The notes under the pieces are model-generated. The model was given only the letters and a program-made list of their open reading frames with translations, was not told where the DNA came from and searched no databases. A stretch of DNA of 51,600 nucleotides from Eubacteriaceae bacterium (GTDB lineage Bacteria; Bacillota; Clostridia; Eubacteriales; Anaerofustaceae). The stretch is taken from NCBI GenBank assembly GCA_009782515.1, contig WRIY01000014.1, positions 1 to 51,600 on the forward strand, given 5' to 3'. The position numbers were made by a program, and so were the translations under genes. Shown here piece by piece: positions 34,995 through 43,251 of the stretch (positions are counted from its first letter, which is position 1; every line of letters starts with the position of its first letter).

Positions 34995-35894
34995 ATGGAT
35001 TTTTTGCAGTCTCTTGCACAAAAAGGGAGTGATTTCGAGCGCTATCTTGAGCAATATAGATTTGTAGCGCAGCCTGCTATATTAAGCGATGCCATGAACT
35101 ATGCCCTGTTTAGCCCTGGCAAGCGCTTTAGGCCTGTGCTTATGCTTGAATCTTGCGCTGCTCTCGGCGGAGACAGGGAGGATTGCATTCCTCTGGCTGT
35201 TGGCGTTGAGATGGTGCATAGCTATTCACTGGTGCATGACGATCTTCCATGCATGGACGATGATGATTTAAGAAGAGGCATGCCCACTTGCCATATTGCA
35301 TTTGGCTATGCCAATGCAGTGCTGGCCGGCGACGGCCTTTTAAACGGGGCATATGAAGCTATGGCCGGCGCTTACTTTGAATCAAAAAACAAGAGCGCCT
35401 ACATGAAGGCTTTTGCAGAAATTGCCCAAGCTTCAGGCAGCAAAGGCATGGTAGCCGGCCAGGCAGCAGACATGGCAGGCACGGCCGGGGGCGCCAGTGC
35501 ACAGGCAGTAGAGTTTATTCACTCCTCCAAGACTGGCGCGCTTATAAAAGCGTGCGCTGCCGCAGGGGCAATAATGTCAGGCTCCGGTGAGGCCGGCTGC
35601 GAAATGCTGGCCAAATATGGCGGCATTGTCGGCTTAATGTATCAGATAGCAGACGACATCATTGATGCAACAGCCAGCGAAGCCGAAGCCGGGAAAAGAA
35701 CCGGAAAAGACGCTGAAGCTGAAAAAATTACATACCCTTTAGTGTACGGCCTTGCAGGGGCAAAAGAGCAGCTCAGGAGCCTTTGCAGCGAGGCGGTTGC
35801 AGCAATAAGCCCGCTTGGAAGCCCCGGCAACTTTTTAAAAGAAACAGCGCTCTACCTGCTTGGCAGCGCAGATCGCATTGAGGAACCAATTTAG
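34995..35894 (+). CDS. ispA: Short-chain polyprenyl (farnesyl/geranyl) diphosphate synthase
   Basis: Condenses isopentenyl diphosphate with allylic diphosphates. About 299 residues. The first aspartate-rich motif is in VHDDLPCMDDDDLRRG and the second in YQIADDIIDATA. GKRFRPVL is the usual IPP-binding segment. Aligned with IspA/FPP synthases, it is most likely the farnesyl enzyme, though chain length cannot be read with certainty. The start is uncertain: ATG 34995 just after the xseB stop, or TTG 34983 overlapping it; neither has a good ribosome site. The position after xseB is the usual Firmicutes order, but the customary dxs gene is not next to it here. Confidence 0.92.
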   Translation: MDFLQSLAQKGSDFERYLEQYRFVAQPAILSDAMNYALFSPGKRFRPVLMLESCAALGGDREDCIPLAVGVEMVHSYSLVHDDLPCMDDDDLRRGMPTCHIAFGYANAVLAGDGLLNGAYEAMAGAYFESKNKSAYMKAFAEIAQASGSKGMVAGQAADMAGTAGGASAQAVEFIHSSKTGALIKACAAAGAIMSGSGEAGCEMLAKYGGIVGLMYQIADDIIDATASEAEAGKRTGKDAEAEKITYPLVYGLAGAKEQLRSLCSEAVAAISPLGSPGNFLKETALYLLGSADRIEEPI

Positions 35895-35927
35895 CGTGAT
35901 TGGATTAGATCTCGAAAGGCAGCATTT

Positions 35928-36671
35928 ATGCGCAAAAAGATTATAGCAGCAAATTGGAAAATGAATATGAGCGCTTCGCAGGCAGAGTTCCTGCTGGCAG
36001 CGCTTGTGCCGAAAATCTCAAATACAAGTGCAGAATGCCTCATACTGCCTCCTTTTACATCACTTTATGCAGTTAAAAAACTGCTTGCAGGCACAGGCAT
36101 AGCGCTTGGCGCGCAGAATATGCACTATATGGACAATGGCCCTTTTACGGGCGAAATCAGCCCTTTAATGCTTAAGGAAGCAGGGGTGGAATATGTCTTG
36201 CTGGGGCACTCTGAGAGGCGGGCCCTGGGCGAGAGCGGCGAAATGATAAACCTGAAAGTGAAATCGGCGGTTAACCATGGCATCAAGCCGATTATATGCC
36301 TTGGAGAGCCGCAGGAAGTTCGTGAAAGCGGCACTGAGCTTGAATTCATCAGCAACCAGCTTGACGAAGAGCTTGGCGGCATTTGTTTATGCTCTGAAAT
36401 GCTTATAGCCTATGAGCCTATCTGGGCGACAGGCACAGGCTGCCCGGCAGACAGCGCTGATGCCCAGAGGTGCGCCTCATTCATAAGAAGCTATCTAGCA
36501 ATGAAAGACTCGCAGTGCGCACAGGAAATACGCATACTTTATGGAGGCAGCATAAACTCCAGCAATATTGCCTCTTTTTTATCGCAAAGCGATATCGATG
36601 GAGCGCTTGTGGGCGGAGCCAGCCTTAATGAAAGCTTTGAGCGCATAGCGCGCTATGATGAGGAATTTTAA
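35928..36671 (+). CDS. tpiA: Triosephosphate isomerase
   Basis: Interconverts dihydroxyacetone phosphate and glyceraldehyde 3-phosphate. The 247-residue TIM barrel has K11 in AANWKMN, H94 in LLGHSERR, catalytic E163 in AYEPIWATGTG, and the phosphate loops YGGSI and DGALVGGASL. AAAGG lies 8 nt upstream. Its stop overlaps the gpmI start (TAATG), so the two glycolytic enzymes are coupled. Confidence 0.97.
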   Translation: MRKKIIAANWKMNMSASQAEFLLAALVPKISNTSAECLILPPFTSLYAVKKLLAGTGIALGAQNMHYMDNGPFTGEISPLMLKEAGVEYVLLGHSERRALGESGEMINLKVKSAVNHGIKPIICLGEPQEVRESGTELEFISNQLDEELGGICLCSEMLIAYEPIWATGTGCPADSADAQRCASFIRSYLAMKDSQCAQEIRILYGGSINSSNIASFLSQSDIDGALVGGASLNESFERIARYDEEF

Positions 36672-38194
36672 TGAAGAAGGCGATTCTTCTTATTATAGAC
36701 GGCCTTGGAATACCGCAAGAAGGCGATATAAGCGCGCTGAGCAGAGACAGCGCCCCGTTTTTTTATTGGCTTAAGGATAACTACCCGGCATGCGCCCTTA
36801 AGTCTAGCGGTGAGTATGTCGGGTTGCCAAAAAGTCTGATGGGCAACAGCGAAGTCGGGCACTTAAACATTGGCGCCGGCAGAATTGTATACCAAAACCT
36901 TGGCAGAATCACAAAAGCAATTGAGGATGGCTCCTTTTTTGAAAACGAAAGCCTGATGGGAGCCATGGCCCATGCCAGGCGCAATAATTCCTCTCTTCAT
37001 ATCATGGGCCTTATTTCAGACGGCGGCGTGCACTCAATGGACAGCCACTGCCTTGCGCTTGTCAAAATGGCCAAAGAGCAGGAAGTTGAAAATGTCTATG
37101 TGCATGCTTTTCTGGATGGCCGCGACACCCCTCCCCAGTCAGGGCTTGGGTATATGCAAAAGCTGCTTGAAGGGATAGGCGATGACGCTTTGATAGCAAG
37201 CCTGTCAGGGCGATACTATGCAATGGACCGCGATATGCGATGGGCACGGGTAAAGAGCGCATACGAGTGCATAGCAGGGGAAGTAGGGGCGCCAAGCGCT
37301 GCTGACGCTTTGGCATATATTAAATCAAGCTACTCGCAAGGCATTACAGACGAATTTATACTGCCTACACAAATCCTTGACAGCAACGGGGCGCTGCACC
37401 CGTTAAAAAGCGGCGATTCTGTTGTGTTCTTCAACTTCAGGCCAGACCGGGCAAGAGAGCTTAGCCGTGCGATAATGGAAGATGAATTTGCCGGCTTTGA
37501 TCGCAAAAAGCTTGAAAGCATATATTTTTCAACCTTTGTAGAGTATTCAGCCTCTTTCGGGTTTGCAAGCCCTGCATTCAGCGACGAAAAGCTTGCCAAT
37601 GGCCTTGGCGAATACATCAGCGCGCTTGGGCTCTCCCAGCTTAGAATAGCTGAAACTGAAAAATACGCCCATGTCACATACTTCCTAAACGGAGGCGTCG
37701 AGCCCCCCTTTGAAAAGGAAGATCGCAAGCTTGTGCCATCACCGCAAGTTGATACATATGATCTAATGCCTGAAATGAGCGTCTATGAAGTAACCAGCGA
37801 GCTCGTGGAGGCGATAGGGACGGGAAAGTATGATCTTATTGTTGCAAACTTTGCCAACTGCGATATGGTTGGCCATACTGGCATAATTGCAGCCGCCACT
37901 CAGGCAGTAAGCCATGTTGACCGCTGCATCGAAGCAACAGTGAGGGCAGGCCAATTGAACTCATATGAAATTCTTGTAGCGGCTGATCATGGCAATTGTG
38001 AAAAAATGGTGCTGGCAGGCCAGCCGCATACAGCGCATACTACAAATGATGTTTATATGGTTGCTGCCTCAAACTCGGTTGCCTCTCTCTCAGATGGCAG
38101 GCTTTGCGATATAGCGCCTACAGTTCTGGCTATGATGGGCCTTAATGCCCCTGATGAAATGAATGGCATTAATCTTGCAAAATTTGGCTTATAA
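36671..38194 (+). CDS. gpmI: 2,3-bisphosphoglycerate-independent phosphoglycerate mutase
   Basis: Interconverts 3- and 2-phosphoglycerate using two Mn2+ ions. 507 residues. D10 in LLIIDGLG and phosphoryl-acceptor S60 in GNSEVGHLNIGAGR are present, as are substrate loop HAFLDGRDTPP and C-terminal metal sites DLIVANFANCDMVGHTG and AADHGNCE. GAGGAA is 6 nt upstream. pgk and eno are not in this window. Confidence 0.97.
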   Translation: MKKAILLIIDGLGIPQEGDISALSRDSAPFFYWLKDNYPACALKSSGEYVGLPKSLMGNSEVGHLNIGAGRIVYQNLGRITKAIEDGSFFENESLMGAMAHARRNNSSLHIMGLISDGGVHSMDSHCLALVKMAKEQEVENVYVHAFLDGRDTPPQSGLGYMQKLLEGIGDDALIASLSGRYYAMDRDMRWARVKSAYECIAGEVGAPSAADALAYIKSSYSQGITDEFILPTQILDSNGALHPLKSGDSVVFFNFRPDRARELSRAIMEDEFAGFDRKKLESIYFSTFVEYSASFGFASPAFSDEKLANGLGEYISALGLSQLRIAETEKYAHVTYFLNGGVEPPFEKEDRKLVPSPQVDTYDLMPEMSVYEVTSELVEAIGTGKYDLIVANFANCDMVGHTGIIAAATQAVSHVDRCIEATVRAGQLNSYEILVAADHGNCEKMVLAGQPHTAHTTNDVYMVAASNSVASLSDGRLCDIAPTVLAMMGLNAPDEMNGINLAKFGL

Positions 38195-38203
38195 TATCCA
38201 TTT

Positions 38204-38222
38204 AATTGCATTTAATGCAATT
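38204..38222. repeat. 19-bp perfect inverted repeat after gpmI
   Basis: AATTGCAT (38204-38211) and ATGCAATT (38215-38222) flank TTA. There is no T run, so it is either a weak 3' hairpin or a protein-binding site. Confidence 0.5.
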
Positions 38223-38292
38223 CTAGAATTCGATATATTAACATAGATTAATATCTAACTTTATCTCAAATCTTTAATATTTAGTGCCTTCG

Positions 38293-38301
38293 TGCTAGAA
38301 T
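38293..38301 (+). promoter_or_regulatory. Possible extended -10 promoter for the citrate synthase leader
   Basis: TGCTAGAAT (TG-N-TAGAAT), with an AT-rich -35 region 17 bp upstream. Transcription from about 38308 would give a leader of about 240 nt before the citrate synthase gene. Confidence 0.4.
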
Positions 38302-38307
38302 ATCAAA

Positions 38308-38548
38308 TAACTAGGGCGAAGGCGATATTAAAAAAAGAGCGCAATAACGTTAAATTCTAAACATAAACTCGCCTTTGGCAAATTTCTGTCTTGATAAGCA
38401 GCCGAGATTGTACCGGCTAGCACAACTACTCACAGCTATGCAATGCGAACCTGATGCAATTCCCTGCAATCAATTGACTGATTATTTATATATTCAACTA
38501 TTTATACATGAAAGGAAAAGCCAGCTCGCCTAAAGTGCGTTGGCTTTG
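38308..38548 (+). promoter_or_regulatory. Structured leader of the citrate synthase/aconitase operon
   Basis: A gene-free, AT-rich leader with a long-range helix AAGGCGA (38319-38325) / TCGCCTT (38369-38375), extended by C-G and G-T pairs. A short AGCCG/CGGCT hairpin follows, and TGCAAT occurs three times (one ends the longer GATGCAATTC). Finally AAAGCCA (38517-38523) / TGGCTTT (38541-38547) encloses CGC/GCG. The last helix lies between SD AAAGGA (38511-38516) and GTG 38549. No T-box or known riboswitch core was recognised. Confidence 0.45.
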
Positions 38549-39910
38549 GTGAAACCAATTAAATACAAATGCTTTGACGTAGAAGAGCCTGAATTGTACC
38601 GCAGCATATACCCGTATGAGTCCTTCCCCGTAGCAAGAATTGAAGGGGCGGACAGCTTTTTTAGCGATATATGGGTATCAGATACAACTTTAAGGGATGG
38701 CCAGCAGGCAATGCGCGCTTTTAGCGCTTTGCAATCGGTTCAAATCTACCAGTTTTTGCATGACATAGACAATGGCGAAGGCGCAATAAGGCAGTCTGAA
38801 TTTTTTGTTTACTCTGAAAATGACAGAAACGCTTTGCTTAAGTGCCTCGAGCTGGGATATGAATTTCCTGAAGTTACTACTTGGATACGCGCAAGCAAAG
38901 ACGACTTCAAGCTTATAAAGAGCCTGGGGGTAACAGAGACAGGCATGCTTATGTCATGCTCTGACTACCACATTTTTAAAAAGTTCAACTCGACAAGAAG
39001 CGAAACCATGCAAAATTTCCTTGATGTAGCTGAGCTTTGCCTAAAAGAGGGAATAAAGCCCAGATGCCATCTGGAGGACATAACAAGAGCTGACATGAAC
39101 GGTTTTGTCATACCGCTTGTAAAAAACCTTAAAGATTTGTGCGAAAGCTACGGCGTTGACGTGAAAATCAGGGCATGCGATACCCTGGGCGTAGGTTTGC
39201 CTTTTGAGCAGGCGGAACTGCCGCGCAGCGTTCCCAAAATTGCCAGAATGCTCAGGGAAGAAGGCGGCCTTACAAACAAGCAGCTGGAATGGCATGGCCA
39301 TAATGATTTCCATTTAGGCGTTGCCAATTCTTTTGCAGCATGGAGCAATGGCATGTCATCTGTTTCATCTACGCTGCTTGGCATTGGCGAGAGATGCGGC
39401 AATACCTCTTTGGAAGGCATGCTCGCAATCTATTGCCAGCTTAAAAATGAAAACAATCTGAAGCTTGAAATACTAAATGACGTTGCTGACTACTTTGCAA
39501 GCGAGCTTGGCTTTTACGTGCATGAGAAATACCCCATAATGGGCGCTGACTTTAACACTACCAAAGCAGGCATCCATGCAGACGGCTTGCTTAAGGATCC
39601 TGAGATATACAACTCGTTTGATACTAAAAAGCTTCTCAACAGGCCAATCGTTATAATGATAAACCAATCAAGCGGTTCATCCGGCATTGCCGGCTGGATT
39701 AATAATTACTATAAGCTGCAAGGCGAAAATGTAATTTCAAAGAGGGATCCGAAGATACAGCTTATCAAGGAGTGGGTTGATGAGCAGTATGCGAATGGCC
39801 GCACAGACATTATTACAAATGAAGAGCTAAAATCCCTGGCTGAAGAATACTTTCCCAGCTTTGCTGCTAAGGAGCCGCAAACAAAGAAAATGGCCCATAC
39901 GGAACTATAG
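38540..39910 (+). CDS. Re-type citrate synthase (HMGL-like, homocitrate/isopropylmalate synthase superfamily)
   Basis: Predicted to condense acetyl-CoA with oxaloacetate to citrate with Re-face stereochemistry, the enzyme that replaces ordinary citrate synthase in several strict anaerobes such as Clostridium kluyveri. The 456-residue protein shows the superfamily opening SDTTLRDGQQ (about 47-56) and metal motif H252-G-H254-N-D. The aconitase gene directly downstream favours citrate synthase over 2-isopropylmalate or homocitrate synthase; no leucine or lysine genes are near. The start is uncertain: an in-frame stop lies at 38531, leaving TTG 38540, TTG 38546 or GTG 38549. The only SD (AAAGGA, 38511-38516) is separated from all three by a hairpin. 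GTG 38549 fits best if the hairpin forms. Confidence 0.8.
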   Translation: MALVKPIKYKCFDVEEPELYRSIYPYESFPVARIEGADSFFSDIWVSDTTLRDGQQAMRAFSALQSVQIYQFLHDIDNGEGAIRQSEFFVYSENDRNALLKCLELGYEFPEVTTWIRASKDDFKLIKSLGVTETGMLMSCSDYHIFKKFNSTRSETMQNFLDVAELCLKEGIKPRCHLEDITRADMNGFVIPLVKNLKDLCESYGVDVKIRACDTLGVGLPFEQAELPRSVPKIARMLREEGGLTNKQLEWHGHNDFHLGVANSFAAWSNGMSSVSSTLLGIGERCGNTSLEGMLAIYCQLKNENNLKLEILNDVADYFASELGFYVHEKYPIMGADFNTTKAGIHADGLLKDPEIYNSFDTKKLLNRPIVIMINQSSGSSGIAGWINNYYKLQGENVISKRDPKIQLIKEWVDEQYANGRTDIITNEELKSLAEEYFPSFAAKEPQTKKMAHTEL

Positions 39911-39939
39911 CAATAAGCAAAGAGGGAGAAGCAGCCCAT

Positions 39940-41874
39940 ATGAAGCTGACACTAACAGAAAAGATTATTCAAAGCCATATTGTTGAGGGAGAGCTAAAAG
40001 CCGGCCAGAGCATCTCAATTAGAATCGATCGCACGCTAACTCAAGACTCAACAGGCACAATGGCCTATCTTCAGTACGAAGCAATAAGCGGCGAGCCGGT
40101 AAAAACTGAGCTTTCAGTTGCATATATCGACCATAACATGATCCAGGACGGCCCTGAGAACATGGATGACCATATTTACATACAGTCAATAGCGGATAAA
40201 GCAGGCGTTATTTTTTCAAGGCCTGGTAATGGCATTTGCCACCGCTTAAACCTGGAGCGCTTTTCCGCCCCGGGCAAAACGCTGCTTGGATCTGACAGCC
40301 ATACACCAACCTGCGGCGCAGTCGGCATGCTTGCCATAGGGGCTGGCGGCCTTGACGTTGCAGCAGCAATGGCAGGCTTCCCATATAGCATAACGATGCC
40401 GGAAGTTATTGGAGTCCGCCTTACAGGAAAGCTGGAAAACGGAGCAAGCGCGAAGGATGTGATACTAAAGCTGCTTTCAATACTTACTGTGAAAGGCGGC
40501 GTCGGCAAAGTAGTTGAATACTTTGGAGAAGGCGTAAAAGCGCTAAGCGTGTCTCAGAGGGCAACAATAGCCAACATGGGCGCTGAGCTTGGCGCAACAG
40601 CATCGATATTCCCGGCTGACAGCAGAACACAAATATTTTTTGCAGCCCAGGATCGCTTAGGCGATTTCGCTATGATGGCTGCTGATGAAGGGTGCGAATA
40701 CAGCCAGGTTGTTGATATATGCCTAAGCGAGCTAAAGCCTCTGGCTGCATGCCCGCATATGCCGGATGTGGTTGTTGAAGTTGAGTCAATAGCCGGCACG
40801 AAAATTGATCAAGTATGCGTAGGAAGCTGCACTAACTCATCATTTGAGGATCTAAGCGCAGTCGCTGCCATACTTAAGGGCAAGAAAATCGCAGACAGCG
40901 TCAGCTTTACAGTAAGCCCCGGCTCAAGGCAAGTGCTGGAAATGCTAATACAAAGCGGCGCTTTGTCGGATCTTTTAGCTGCCGGAGCGAGATTGCTTGA
41001 ATGCTCGTGCGGGCCCTGCATTGGAATGGGCCAGTCTCCAAATTCGAATGGGGCCAGCCTTCGCACATTCAACAGAAACTTTAAGGGAAGAAGCGGCACT
41101 GCTGATGCCGATGTGTATCTGGTAAGCCCTGAAACAGCTGCATACTCCGCTATTGCAGGCCATATAGCCCTGGCACAAGAAGGCATAATAGATGAAATAC
41201 CTGAGCCAACGGCTTATCCAATCAATGACAACATGTTTGTAAAGCCTGCCCCCAGCATTTCAAAGCAGCCTATAAAGGGGCCAAACATTAAGCCGTTTCC
41301 TGTAGCAGAGCCTCCAGGCGAAAGCCTTGTTGCAATAGCTGCAACTAAGCTTGGCGATAACATAACAACTGATGACATTATGCCGTCAAATGCCAAGCTT
41401 CTTCCATACCGCTCGAATATCGAGTATCTTTCAGATTACTGCATGCAGCCGGTTGATCCGCATTTTGCGCAAAAGGCAAAGCAGAATCCGGCAAGCGCGA
41501 TAATTGCAGGCGCAAATTACGGCCAAGGCTCAAGCAGGGAGCATGCAGCTCTTGCGCCGCTGTTCCTTGGCGTAAGGATAGTTGCCGCAAAGTCTTTTGC
41601 ACGCATACATAAAGCGAACCTTATTAACAACGGCATATTGCCTTTAGTTTTGCCTGACGAGGGCGCATACGATTCGATAAGCGATGGCGACGAGCTTGAG
41701 ATACACGACATCAGGAAGCAGATAGCCAATGAGCAGGTGATTGTCACTAACCGCACTAACGGCAAAAAAATAACGGCTCTGCTGGAAGCGAGCGATAAAG
41801 AGCGCGATATTCTTTTAGCAGGCGGATTTATAAATTATATAAAGGCCAATAGCCAAATTTCCCAGGGCAGCTAG
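39940..41874 (+). CDS. Aconitate hydratase (clostridial single-chain type)
   Basis: Isomerises citrate to isocitrate. The 644-residue protein carries the catalytic domains and then the swivel domain in one chain. [4Fe-4S] ligands are C297 (CVGSCTNSS) and C357/C360 (CSCGPCIGMGQSPNSN), and RNFKGRSG and YGQGSSREHA bind substrate. It is shorter than AcnA/AcnB (about 850-900) and matches the ~640-residue clostridial class. GAGGGAG lies 11 nt upstream. With the citrate synthase before it, it forms the first two steps to 2-oxoglutarate; isocitrate dehydrogenase is not in this window. The stop shares CTAG with the stop of convergent glmM. Confidence 0.93.
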   Translation: MKLTLTEKIIQSHIVEGELKAGQSISIRIDRTLTQDSTGTMAYLQYEAISGEPVKTELSVAYIDHNMIQDGPENMDDHIYIQSIADKAGVIFSRPGNGICHRLNLERFSAPGKTLLGSDSHTPTCGAVGMLAIGAGGLDVAAAMAGFPYSITMPEVIGVRLTGKLENGASAKDVILKLLSILTVKGGVGKVVEYFGEGVKALSVSQRATIANMGAELGATASIFPADSRTQIFFAAQDRLGDFAMMAADEGCEYSQVVDICLSELKPLAACPHMPDVVVEVESIAGTKIDQVCVGSCTNSSFEDLSAVAAILKGKKIADSVSFTVSPGSRQVLEMLIQSGALSDLLAAGARLLECSCGPCIGMGQSPNSNGASLRTFNRNFKGRSGTADADVYLVSPETAAYSAIAGHIALAQEGIIDEIPEPTAYPINDNMFVKPAPSISKQPIKGPNIKPFPVAEPPGESLVAIAATKLGDNITTDDIMPSNAKLLPYRSNIEYLSDYCMQPVDPHFAQKAKQNPASAIIAGANYGQGSSREHAALAPLFLGVRIVAAKSFARIHKANLINNGILPLVLPDEGAYDSISDGDELEIHDIRKQIANEQVIVTNRTNGKKITALLEASDKERDILLAGGFINYIKANSQISQGS

Positions 41875-43220
41875 AGCTGCCCTGCTCTTTTTTCGATGAA
41901 AGCTGCCAGCTCTTTTGCATCTTGTGTTGCCGAATTTAAATCAGCCCCTTCAACCATCACCCTAATTTTAGCCTCAGTCCCCGAAGCCCTGACGAGAACC
42001 TTGCCTTGGTTTTTATACTTGGCAGTTAATTTTTCGATAGCTATGCAAATTTCGCTGTCACCCATTGTTTTTTCTTTGCTTTTGTTGCTGACATTGGCAT
42101 TGATCGTAACCTGGGGGTTAGGCTCATAGCCATCGACTAATTCTTTAGCGCTTTTTCCGGTTTCGCACATGATTTTTGCAAGGGCTGCGCCGTTGGCAAT
42201 CCCATCCCCCGTTGAGGAGAAGGCCATGTTGATAATATGGCCGCTTTGCTCGCCTCCCAGCGCTATGCCGCTTGCGAGCATCTCTTCTAAGACATATCTG
42301 TCGCCAACGCCTGTTTCAACAACACTAATGCCGTTTTTTCTTAGAGATGAGGCCAGGCCTGAGTTTGACATAACTGTTATAGCTATTTTGCGCTCCGGCA
42401 GCATCCCTTTGCCTTTTAAATAATTAGCGAAAATATAAAGCAAGGCATCGCCGTCTAAAATTTCGCCTTCGCTTGTGCACGCTATCAGCCGATCAGCGTC
42501 GCCATCAAAAGCCAAGCCGAGATCAGAGCCTGTCTGCGATGTTATCTGCGCAATTGATTCAGGGTGGGTTGAGCCGCAGGCTGTGTTTATATTGTAGCCA
42601 TCGGGCTCGCAGTGTGCGAGCAGCGCATGCGCATTAAGCGCTGCAAACAGATCAGCAGCTAGCGAGCTTGCTGCTCCATTAGCGCAGTCAACAGCGATTT
42701 TTAGGCCGTTTATAGCTTGCTTGCCTATGTACTGCGAAACCTTGTGTATGTAGTAATTCCTTCCGCTGCTGTCATGCGAGTAAACGCCAATAGGGCCGCC
42801 ATTTGCATTTTCAGCGCCATTTATGTACTCTTCTTCAATTTGTGCCTCTATGGCATCTGCCAGCTTTATGCCCTTGCTGCTAAAAAGCTTTATCCCGTTG
42901 TCTTCATAAGGGTTATGGGAAGCGCTAATCATTATGCCGAAATCTGCTTTATGGCAGTCTATCAGAAACCCCATTGCCGGTGTTGGCATCACGCCGCATA
43001 AAACTGCATCAAGGCCGTTGCTCATCAGGCCTGATGCCAGGGCGCTCTCAAGCATATGCCCTGAAATGCGGGTATCGCGGGCTATAGCCACCCTGTGTGC
43101 GCTCGGATTTTGGCCGAGCACTCTGCTGGCGGCTTGTGCAAGCCTGTAAGCGAGCATGCCGGTGAGCTCTTCGTTAGCTTTGCCTCTCACGCCGTCTGTG
43201 CCAAATGTAATCTTCTCCAT
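41871..43220 (-). CDS. glmM: Phosphoglucosamine mutase
   Basis: Converts glucosamine-6-phosphate to glucosamine-1-phosphate for peptidoglycan. The 449-residue protein begins MEKITFGTDGVRGKAN, has the active serine S101 in ISASHNPYEDNG, metal loop AFDGDADRL, sugar loop GGEQSGHI and phosphate loop RASGTEAKIRVM. I chose ATG 43220 by family conservation, with AAAGGAG upstream. The frame runs open to 43325 through the neighbour. It follows the COG2509 flavoprotein gene by 31 nt, so they are probably one transcript. Confidence 0.97.
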   Translation of the reverse strand: MEKITFGTDGVRGKANEELTGMLAYRLAQAASRVLGQNPSAHRVAIARDTRISGHMLESALASGLMSNGLDAVLCGVMPTPAMGFLIDCHKADFGIMISASHNPYEDNGIKLFSSKGIKLADAIEAQIEEEYINGAENANGGPIGVYSHDSSGRNYYIHKVSQYIGKQAINGLKIAVDCANGAASSLAADLFAALNAHALLAHCEPDGYNINTACGSTHPESIAQITSQTGSDLGLAFDGDADRLIACTSEGEILDGDALLYIFANYLKGKGMLPERKIAITVMSNSGLASSLRKNGISVVETGVGDRYVLEEMLASGIALGGEQSGHIINMAFSSTGDGIANGAALAKIMCETGKSAKELVDGYEPNPQVTINANVSNKSKEKTMGDSEICIAIEKLTAKYKNQGKVLVRASGTEAKIRVMVEGADLNSATQDAKELAAFIEKRAGQL

Positions 43221-43251
43221 GCTGCTGGTTGCTCTCCTTTGCCTAAAAGCT

